From positions 709,098 through 773,097 of the forward strand of contig NZ_SOAY01000010.1 in the NCBI RefSeq assembly GCF_004364165.1: a stretch of 64,000 nucleotides of DNA, written 5' to 3'. The DNA comes from Maribacter spongiicola (lineage in GTDB: Bacteria > Bacteroidota > Bacteroidia > Flavobacteriales > Flavobacteriaceae). Position 1 is the stretch's first letter, and each line of letters starts with the position of its first letter. A model generated the notes under the pieces. It was not told where the DNA came from and ran no database searches. It saw only the letters and a list, made by a program, of their open reading frames with translations. Made by a program: the position numbers and the translations under genes. This document shows, piece by piece, positions 9,901 through 18,300 of this stretch.

Positions 9901-10920
9901 GAGGTTTGGAAAGAGTGTTTGTTTTTAGATCATGTGAATCTAAACGATGATTTCTTTGAACTAGGTGGGCATTCGTTAATTGCGGCTAAAGTAATGACTA
10001 GGCTAGAAGAAAAATCTGGTCAGCGCTTGCCGTTATCTTCTTTGTTCGAATATTCTACGCTTAAAAGTCTGGCTAGTTTATTAAAAATTGAGGAGCAAAC
10101 CATAACCTGGGATTCTATGGTCCCAATTCAGCCTAATGGATCTAAAACACCGCTATTTATAGTTCACGGAGCAGGTTTAAATATACTTTCTTTTAAAACC
10201 TTAAAGGATCATATGGATCCTGATCAGCCTATATATGCTTTTCAGGCGAAAGGACTAAACGGTAAAGAAGCATTATTGACTTCTGTAGAAGAAATAGCGG
10301 CGCATTATAATGAAGCGCTTTTGGCAACACAGCCAAAAGGACCCTATAAGTTGGCGGGTTATTCTTCTGGTGGTATTATAGCCTATGAAATGGCAAAACA
10401 ATTAATGGCAAAAGGAGAAGAGATTTCTGCCTTGGCGCTTTTAGATACCTATGCATATGCCCATTATGGTAAGAGTACCAGTTTAGGCAAAAAGATGGCT
10501 TATTTTAATTATTTAGCGAATAAGACTTTGCATGTTTTAAAGCAATTATCAAGTGTAGAAGGATTTAAATATAGAATAGGAGTCACTAAAGCCAACTTAA
10601 AGAAATTGTATTTAAGAGTAAAAAAAGATAAAACTACAGTAGCCAAAACAGATTATGATTGGGAGTATGAAAGCCGAATTATTGAGCACAATAAGGTCGT
10701 TGATAGCTATCATCTAAAACCATTGCCTATAAAGGTCGACTTATTTAGAATCGAAGATGTAATTGATTATACGCACGATAGTGTACATCTTGGCTGGAAA
10801 TCTTTTGCGGAAAACGGAATTGAGCTGCATTATGTGCCAGGGGATCACCTGAGTATGTTTTATCCGCCAAATGATAAGGTTTTATCTGCATCGCTGCAAA
10901 GAGTGCTTGATAATAACTAA
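6967..10920 (+). CDS. Non-ribosomal peptide synthetase, termination module C-A-PCP-TE
   Basis: This 1317-residue single-module NRPS adds one amino acid to an upstream thioester and releases the product. The condensation domain has an intact HHIVCDG (about 151-157). The adenylation domain has YTSGSTGKPKG (about 618), FDAMVME (Asp about 664), YGPTETT (about 755), and NGKLDRK (about 945). The carrier has GGHSL with phosphopantetheine Ser about 1003. A type I thioesterase follows, with GYSSG (Ser about 1133) and PGDH (His about 1294). My reading of the pocket residues is D-A-M-W-I-G-I-V-C-K, suggesting a hydrophobic residue, not a firm prediction. The only usable start is TTG at 6967, because an in-frame stop lies 9 bases upstream. 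It lies before the module it should receive substrate from (12330-19715). Confidence 0.95.
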   Translation: MEVLTHFNPFEGPEIKHILHTTDAQEEIWYSCYFGGDDANKAYNLSLTIEFEGDLDITALQWSVDMLISRHEALRSVFSPDGKFINVFASIIANLDLQDYSSLSVEEKKAAIKNYTKNDTGKAFDLTKEPLIRFAVIRTEPDKFQFIITTHHIVCDGWSLGIIMQELGALYSAKVKNVSHNLPDAVPYTEYVAHQNEIKVSPEFNQTEQYWLNVFRNDIPTTNLPTDFKQITKRTYNGARINQLLDKNVVKGIKQTGIKGNSSLVLTLMAAFEILLYKITEQEGIVLGLPVAGQSSMGAKHLVGHCVKLLPMKSNLDIDDSFIDYLKKRKSANFDAFENQELSFGSLLKKLNIPRTPGRVPLVPVVFNVDMDLDDGVTFEGLSYQYHSNEREYETFELFLNATGSKDNIVLEWSYNTNLFKENTIQAMGEMFNAILNTLIEQPNAKLSEILNRSNEDSIVKGGSLGYPNTTLHELLYKQATSTPTAIALEFKNEKVTYAELQRKINSTAVYLWEEGIRPGDTVAISLERLPELIATLFAILQCGAKYVPIDTGYPDNRTLLMISDAKSKFFICDKSKQALEHGVKTIFVEELRIKANETSETIIDVNVPSDAGAYIIYTSGSTGKPKGVQVTHNNVINLLFSMGKEPGITQNDKIFATTTISFDAMVMEIFLPLVHGASVVLVDEETRKDGHLLLQKAIEDEITVIWGTPTIWQILLDSGWKKPLHIKALIGGEPVSKALSLKLLEKVDEVWNIYGPTETTVCCILTKITDQDNPITIGKPIANTDIYILDANGKPVRIGEVGEIVIGGDGLTKGYLGQEELTNERFVNNTFQAETNTKMYLSGDLGKLLPNGQIECLGRKDEQVKVRGHRIELGEIEHSLSKLKGIQSAATDVRNNALKAYVVYDGNEWDSDVALWKKQLAAELPVFMLPHDYIKLDKLPVTINGKLDRKGLPDDTHNITTNEEVIQPFSKAEKLVSEVWKECLFLDHVNLNDDFFELGGHSLIAAKVMTRLEEKSGQRLPLSSLFEYSTLKSLASLLKIEEQTITWDSMVPIQPNGSKTPLFIVHGAGLNILSFKTLKDHMDPDQPIYAFQAKGLNGKEALLTSVEEIAAHYNEALLATQPKGPYKLAGYSSGGIIAYEMAKQLMAKGEEISALALLDTYAYAHYGKSTSLGKKMAYFNYLANKTLHVLKQLSSVEGFKYRIGVTKANLKKLYLRVKKDKTTVAKTDYDWEYESRIIEHNKVVDSYHLKPLPIKVDLFRIEDVIDYTHDSVHLGWKSFAENGIELHYVPGDHLSMFYPPNDKVLSASLQRVLDNN

Positions 10921-10940
10921 AGCTTAGATTTTACTAACAG

Positions 10941-11801
10941 TTAAACAGTAGTAGCGGCTAAAATTTCTTTTTCGCTATAATTGTCAGCACCCATATAAGT
11001 TAAGTAGTGCTCTGTACTGCTTTCTTTTTTAGAGTGATGCCACAAATTAAAGCCTGCATTTTTGAACAGTAGTTCGTAATTGTGAGAAAATGAACGCTCA
11101 TAACCATAGGGCTCTGAATGTTTATTAAGTTTTAAATTATGATCAACGCCGTTGGGTTCAATAGCGATGAAAACGGTATTTCCTAAACGATTTACCTGTT
11201 GAAGAAAATCTTGTAGTCTACTTTCAGTAAAGTACTCTAGTACTCCTCTGGAAGTTACAAAGATCATGTTTTTGTTTGCATAGGTATTCACCCAATCAAA
11301 AGCATCGCTAGCTACGAATTCAAGCTGAGTGTTCTTTTTGTAAGTTATTCTGTTCTGTGAAATCTGATTTTGATTTAAATCGATACCGATAAATCTTTCG
11401 ATTTGAGGGAGTTGTTCGCTTAAATAATTCAAGACCTTTCCATTACCTGTTCCTATCTCAACTATAGTATTGAAACGCTCATTTTTAGTTGATAATTTCT
11501 CCTTCAATAATTCAAAAATAAAAGAGCATTCCGGTAAAAAGTTTTTTTCAAAAGAGTCTGATGTTGCAGCAAAAAAGTGGTTACCCTGATTTTCCCAATA
11601 AGCTTTATGAAATCTAGACAGGGTTTCGTGATCCGAATTTATTTCGACCTTTCTCAAAAGAGATTTTCGAATAAAACGTTCAGTTAAAGTAACCTTATTT
11701 CCATCGGTAATAGTCATACCGGTTTCAGCAAGTTCTTTTGCTTTTTTCGGCATTAGAAAGACAAGTAAATCACCTATAAGAAGTACAATTTTACTTTTCA
11801 T
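10941..11801 (-). CDS. SAM-dependent methyltransferase
   Basis: This is a 286-residue class I methyltransferase. The SAM-binding motif VEIGTGNGKVL lies at about residues 112-122, followed by FIGIDLNQNQI (acidic end of the second strand) and an LEFVASDAFDW segment. The N-terminus is hydrophobic (KIVLLIGDLLVFLMP), so it may associate with the membrane. An in-frame GTG precedes the ATG by one codon; I prefer the ATG at 11801. The gene is antisense between the two megasynthase genes and converges on the NRPS, ending 20 bases from its stop. It could tailor the peptide-polyketide by N-, O- or C-methylation, but the substrate is not visible in the sequence. Confidence 0.85.
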   Translation of the reverse strand: MKSKIVLLIGDLLVFLMPKKAKELAETGMTITDGNKVTLTERFIRKSLLRKVEINSDHETLSRFHKAYWENQGNHFFAATSDSFEKNFLPECSFIFELLKEKLSTKNERFNTIVEIGTGNGKVLNYLSEQLPQIERFIGIDLNQNQISQNRITYKKNTQLEFVASDAFDWVNTYANKNMIFVTSRGVLEYFTESRLQDFLQQVNRLGNTVFIAIEPNGVDHNLKLNKHSEPYGYERSFSHNYELLFKNAGFNLWHHSKKESSTEHYLTYMGADNYSEKEILAATTV

Positions 11802-11898
11802 CACAAGGTAAAAAACAATTGATATGCAATATTAGAGAAAAAGTTGATTGATTTTTTTAAATGGAAGATTCTTAACAGATATTTAAAATCGTTTACCG

Positions 11899-12060
11899 AT
11901 GAAATCTGCATATAAACTATGGTTATTTACCCTCATTTTCTTAATCGTAATTCAATTTCGAAGAACGTCATTTTTTCTCGATGAAATTTTAGGGAATAAA
12001 AAAATAATGAAGGGTTTAATTAATATTAATAATTCAAATAAAGTACTGATAATCAATTAA
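11899..12060 (+). CDS. Possible small membrane peptide (53 residues)
   Basis: The frame starts at ATG and runs 53 codons. The first 20 residues form a hydrophobic helix after a basic start (MKSAYKLWLFTLIFLIVIQF). The next stretch (RRTSFFLDEILGNKK) looks protein-like, but the tail is Asn/Ile-rich low complexity. It may be a real small membrane protein in the NRPS cluster, the N-terminal relic of a decayed gene, or chance in AT-rich DNA. No homologue is recognised. Confidence 0.3.
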   Translation: MKSAYKLWLFTLIFLIVIQFRRTSFFLDEILGNKKIMKGLININNSNKVLIIN

Positions 12061-12087
12061 TTGAATAATTTTTTTTCATCGAAATAC

Positions 12088-12095
12088 TACTTTTG
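12088..12095 (+). promoter_or_regulatory. Possible -7 element for the hybrid synthase gene
   Basis: TACTTTTG matches TAnnTTTG. The nearest TTG upstream (12061-12063) is 24 bases away, longer than usual. It would give a leader of about 230 bases before the ATG at 12330. Confidence 0.3.
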
Positions 12096-12329
12096 CATAA
12101 CTTGTTTGAAATTGAACTGTGTTTGATATTTAGTAATTTTACGTGATTGATTATTTGCACTATTTGAGGCAGAAATGTCTATTGAATATGAATTGAACAA
12201 ATAGCTGTTGGATTAATTTTTTATGAAATTATGAAGTTATTCATCTAGTGTTTTAAAAGGTTCACCATTTTCCAATAAAAATAAGTAAATCTCAACCCCA
12301 CAAGTATATTACCTAATGATTGTTTTATA

Positions 12330-15300
12330 ATGGAAGCCAAAAAAGTGAATTTAATAACCGATTCTACAATAGCATATTGGAAGAATATTTTATTAGATGA
12401 TGTTAAATTACTAGACTTACCGAGTAGAAAGCTATCTGTAAAAAATAGCGTAGGTAAAGGATCATTATTACGTACCCGATTTTCTGCTGATGTCACCAGT
12501 AAAGTAAAAACCTACGTAGCTGGCGATACTTACATCGAAGCTTTTTTAATTTCAGCGTTGAGTGTGCTTTTACAGCGATACACCAATCAAATTGATATTG
12601 CTTTTGGTTTTACGGTCGATGATAACGACAATGCTCATAATAATTTAGCGCTATTTAGAAATAATATAGACCCTACTGAAGACTTTACTACGTTACATAA
12701 TCAAACAAAAGAGATACTTGCGTTACATAAAGCGAATCCATACCCGACAGATAAATTTTTAAAAGATTTTAATCTGGTAAAGGACAATGGTGAGAATGCT
12801 GTTTTAGATGTTGTACTAGCGATAAATTCTGTAATAGACGCGGCTGTTATTTCAAATGACAACGACGCTAAAGAGTCCATTAAATTTATAGGTTTGGTTG
12901 AAACCGATTCTAATATTAAGCTTGTATTGAATACTGCTGATGAGCATATCAAATTCGACCTCGTTTTCAATGAGACTATTTTTGATAAAGAGTTGATAGT
13001 GCAGTTCATGCAACATTACAAGCAAATTGTCCCGCTTTTAATTGAACAACCATCAACAGCAGTTGGTAGTATTAATATACTTTCAGAAAAAGAGCGATTT
13101 AAGTTATTGAAAGAATTCAATACCCCTTATGCAGCATACCCAAGAGAGAAAACTATTGTTGATCTATTAAATGAGCAAGCAGTTGAAACTCCGAATAACA
13201 TAGCGGTTGTTTACGAAGAAAATTCGTTAACCTATGATGAGCTTCATAAACTATCGAATCAATTTGCCAACTACCTTATCAAAAAACATGGCGCTGCAAA
13301 AGGTGATTTTGCATGCTTGATATTGGAGCGTAGCGAATGGTTGATTGTAAGCATGATGGGTATTATGAAGGCAGGTGCTGTATATGTACCTGTAGATCCA
13401 AATTATCCAGAGGAGCGAATCGATTATATAAAAGAAGATAGTAATTGCGATTTTACGGTTGATGCTTCGGAAATAGAAGAATTTAACGCAACTCGTGATT
13501 CGTACTCTACTGAAGACATTAAAGACATCAAACTTGAGCCAACCGATTTAATATATATTATTTATACTTCTGGTACTACGGGTAAACCTAAAGGTGTGCA
13601 ATTAGAGCATAGAAATATTGTAAGTCTGTTTGTTAATGATGATCAGTTCTATGATTTTACAGAGAACGATGTGTGGACCATGTTCCATTCCTATTGTTTT
13701 GATTTCTCGGTTTGGGAAATGTACGGGGCATTGTTATTTGGGGGCAAGCTAATCATTCCTTCGAAAGAGGTAATTAAAGATCCTTATGAATTCATGTCCT
13801 TGGTAATTAAGGAAAAGGTGACGATTTTAAATCAAACACCATCTTCCTTTTTAAATATTATGGGCAGTCTACCTACGGGTGATATCGATTTAAATTTACG
13901 ATATGTCATTTTTGGCGGTGAAGCACTATTTCCTAAGTATCTAGAAAAATGGTATCGCAAATTCCCAGGTATTCAATTTGTAAATGGGTATGGTATTACA
14001 GAAACGACCATATTTACCACTTTTAATATCATTGATGATGAAGATATCAAAACCAATATTTCTAATATTGGTAACTGTATATCAACATTATCTTCTCATG
14101 TGGTAAATACCAATAACCAATTGCAACCTATAGGTGTTATTGGTGAATTATGTATTTCCGGTCATGGTTTGGCAAGAGGTTATTTGAACAGACCAGAACT
14201 GACCGATCAGAAGTTTATTGATAATCCTTTTGAGCAGGGAGAAAAAATGTACCGTTCGGGTGATTTAGTAAAAAGACTTTCTGATGGTACTTTAGAATAT
14301 ATAGGTAGAATAGACCACCAAGTTAAGATCCGTGGGCACAGAGTAGAATTAGGGGAAATTGAATCTTCTATAGATGCCATTGCCGGGATAAAACGTACGG
14401 TGGTATTGCCTAATACAAATGCAGAAGGTGAAGCCAGGTTGGTTGCCTACCTATTGGCTGACGGTGAAAAACCTGAAATAAGTAGTATTAGGAAAGAGCT
14501 TTTTGATACTTTACCAGAATTTATGATGCCTACATTTTTTATGTGGGTAGATGAGTTTCCAACAAATTCTAACGGTAAAATCGATAAAGATAAATTACCG
14601 GAACCGGAGTATCTAAGGGCAACATCTGATGTAATTTTTAGAAAACCTCGTACTAAGACTGAAAAAGGACTTGCCAGTATTTGGGAAAAAGAATTAAAAG
14701 TATCGGGTATAGGTTTAGACGATAACTTCTTTGAAATGGGCGGTACTTCTATTGTAGCGCAAAAAGTGGTCAACGCCATTATGAAAACGCTTCAAATAAG
14801 AATTCCGGTCACCAAATTATATCAGCATACTACGATTTCTACGCTTTCAGAATTTATGGGCGGTGAAAAGAAAACAGTATTGTTTTCTAGTAAGCGAAAA
14901 GTTAACAATAAGTCTAACGATGTTGCCATAATCGGTATGGCAGGTCGGTTTCCTGGTGTCAATAGCATTGATGAATTTTGGGATGTTTTAAAGAATGGAA
15001 AAGAAACGATTTCATTTTTCACGAAAGAAGAATTGGATCAAAGTATTCCGGCATCCTTACGAAATGATCACTTATATGTTGCTGCAAGGGGTGTAGTGCC
15101 TTCTGCAAAAATGTTCGACGCCCGTTTCTTTGGTTTAACGCCTAAATTGGCAGAAGCTATGGATCCCCAACAACGTCTATTTTTAGAACTGGCTTGGGAG
15201 GCTCTTGAAGAATCTGGTCATTTGCCAGAACATTATACAGGTAGAGTAGGGGTTTACGCTGGTACAGGTACAAACACCTATTATAAAAAGAATGTACTAC

Positions 15301-18300
15301 CAAATAGTGAGGTCGTAGAAAGCATTGGTCAACTGCAGTTAGATACGGTGAACGAGAAAGATTATGTGGCTTCAAGAACTGCGTATCAATTAAATCTAAA
15401 AGGTCCTGCAGTAAGTGTGCATTCGGCATGTTCTACATCATTATTGGCGATTGCCGAAGCCGTAGAATCTATACGAAACGGTCACTGCGAAGTTGCCCTA
15501 GCGGGTGGTTCTAGTATTACCGCTCCAATAAATAGCGGACACCTTTATCAAGAAGGTTCTATGTTAAGTACAGATGGTCATTGCAGACCGTTTGATGCTC
15601 AAGCAAAGGGTACTGTTTTTAGTGATGGCGCCGGTGTTATCGTTTTAAAGAATTTAGAGGAAGCTAAGAAAGACGGAGATATTATTTATGGGGTTGTTAA
15701 AGGTGTAGGTATTAATAACGACGGAGGAGAAAAAGGTAGTTTTACGGCACCAAGTGCAGAAGGTCAGGCAAATGCGATAAAAAGTGCTATCGACGATGCC
15801 AATATTTCACCTGATACCATTAGCTATGTAGAGGCACATGGTACGGCGACTCCATTAGGTGATCCTATAGAAATAGAAGGTCTTCATCTGGCTTTTGGTG
15901 CGCAATCAAAAAAGAATTTTTGTGGTCTTGGTTCCGTAAAAAGTAATATGGGGCATATGACTGCAGCAGCAGGTGTTGCCGGTCTCATAAAAACAATCTT
16001 AGCATTTAATCATAAAGTAATTCCGCCTTCTTTAGGTTTTGAGAAACCTAATCCTGTTATTGATTTTGTAAATAGTCCGTTTTACGTCACCAATACATTA
16101 ACTCCGTGGGAAGTTGAAGGCCCGCGAAGAGCAGGTATCAGTTCATTCGGTGTAGGTGGTACCAATGTACACGTTGTGGTTGAGGAATATGAAATGGAGG
16201 CGAAGACTTCTAAATTTCAACGCCCATTACAATTATTGCCTATTTCTGCAAAAACACAAACTAGTTTAGCCGGATTCGAAACAGTATTAAAAAATCATAT
16301 CGATGCTAAACCAGATTTGAATTTAGCCGATGTTGCGGCTACCTTAAGTACGACTAAAGCTAGTTTTAGCCATCGTAGATTTATTTTAGCGAGCGATATA
16401 AAAGACGCTTCTGAGTTTTTGATGGATAACGATCTAAAAGCGACTCAGTCATCAGTGGTGAAAAATGTTCCGAGTGAGATTGTATTTTTACTGCCTGGTC
16501 AGGGTTCCCAGTATTTAAATATGGGTAAAGATTTTTATGATGGGGAAAGCGTTTTTAGAGAGGCTGTTGATACTTGTGCCGATGTCTTGTTGGATACTAT
16601 AAAAGTAGATATCAGAGAAATCATTTTTCAGGATGTGAATTCTGAAGAGGCAGAAAACAAGTTACGAGATACCCGTTATACACAACCTGCATTATTTACG
16701 ATAGAATATGCCCTTTCACAATTGTGGATGAGCTGGGGAATTCAGCCTACCGTTTTATGCGGACATAGTCTTGGCGAATTCGTAGGTGCACATTTAGCGG
16801 GAGTTTTCAGTTTAGAAGATGCCTTGAAATTGGTTTCTATGAGGGGTATTTTGGTAAGCAGACTTCCAAAAGGGAGTATGCTTACCGTTAGAATAGATCA
16901 AGAATCGTTAGAAAAAATTCTTCCGAAGACTTTATCAATCGCAGCTGTAAACTCAGCAACCCTATGTGTAGTATCTGGCGAAGATGATGAGATTACGAAA
17001 TTCAGTGAGCTTTTAAAAGAGCAGAGTTTGCCATACCGTTTAATTGCTACCAGTCATGCCTTCCATTCTTCTATGATGGATCCTATTTTAGAAGAATTTG
17101 GTGATGTGGTTAAGAATATCAACTTAAATATACCCGAATTACCAATAGTATCTACCGTTACAGGTACTTGGCTTACGAATGAAGAAGCTGTAGATCATGT
17201 ATACTGGACAAACCATTTACGAGATACTGTTCGTTTTTCAGATGCTATGGATACCATGGTGAAGTTAGAAGATGTGGTGTTGGTAGAAGTGGGTCCCGGT
17301 AATACGCTTACCACTTTAAGTCGCCAGAACAAAGGCGCAAAAAATATAAAATCCTTAGCTTCATTATCTATCCCGAAAAAAGATGAAAATTCTTATCACG
17401 GAATATTGAAAGCTTTAGGTCAATTGTGGCTAACTGGTCTTACCGTAGATTGGAACGCCTTTTATAAAAACCAAGAAAGACAAAGACTTAGATTACCAAC
17501 CTATGTTTTTGACCGCAAACCATGCTGGATCGATCCCGTCGTTTCTATACCAAAAGAAAGAACCCATTTAAATTCCGATCAGCCAATAACTAGAATAATA
17601 GAAAAACCAAAAAGTGCCGCACCAATGAGAAACGTCTCTATTTTAAATAAAATTTCAGAACTGATTTCAAATTCATACGGAATTGAGCTTGAAGTTGCCG
17701 ACAAAAACAGTAGCTTTTTAGAGTTAGGATTAGATTCTTTAATTCTAACACAAATGGCGATTACCTGTAAAAAAGAGTTTAAAATTCCGATTACATTTAG
17801 GCAGCTAAATGAAGATATCAATACGCCTGAGCTTTTAGCGAATTACTTAGATCAGAATTTGCCTGCCGAGTTTATGGCGCCACAACCGGTTGCAGAAGCA
17901 GCTCCTCAACCCATTGCAGCTTTTAATCAAGTGCAACAAGTTGCTCCTGCTGATTACACTACTTCGGCTACCAACCAAACGGCTATTGGCTTAATAGGTG
18001 AGCAGCTTAACCTATTAAGTAGACAACTTCAGTTATTACAAGGTAATGTTGTAGCTCAAGCTCCACAACCTATTGCTGTATCAAATCCTGCTCCGGCAAA
18101 AGTGGTGAATGGGTCTTCTAGTTTAGATTCAAGATCAGAAGAGGAAAAGCTTGAGCATAAAAAACCGTTCGGTGCTTCACCAAGAATCGAAAAGCAATCA
18201 ACTGGTTTAGATCAGGCACAATCACAATATCTAAAAGATCTTACGGTAAAGTACAATACCAAAACTATTGGTAGTAAAAACTACGCTCAAGATAATAGAG

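Larger units (their letters stand above)
11802..12329. other. Divergent spacer between methyltransferase and hybrid synthase
   Basis: These 528 bases lie between divergent genes and should carry the promoter of the hybrid synthase. They contain a possible 53-residue membrane peptide (11899-12060) and a -7-like element at 12088-12095. The rest is AT-rich with no other gene seen. Confidence 0.5.

Noticed and set aside
12245-12496. 83-codon leftward frame over the start of the hybrid synthase
   Set aside because: Antisense to a well-supported coding region and without protein features.
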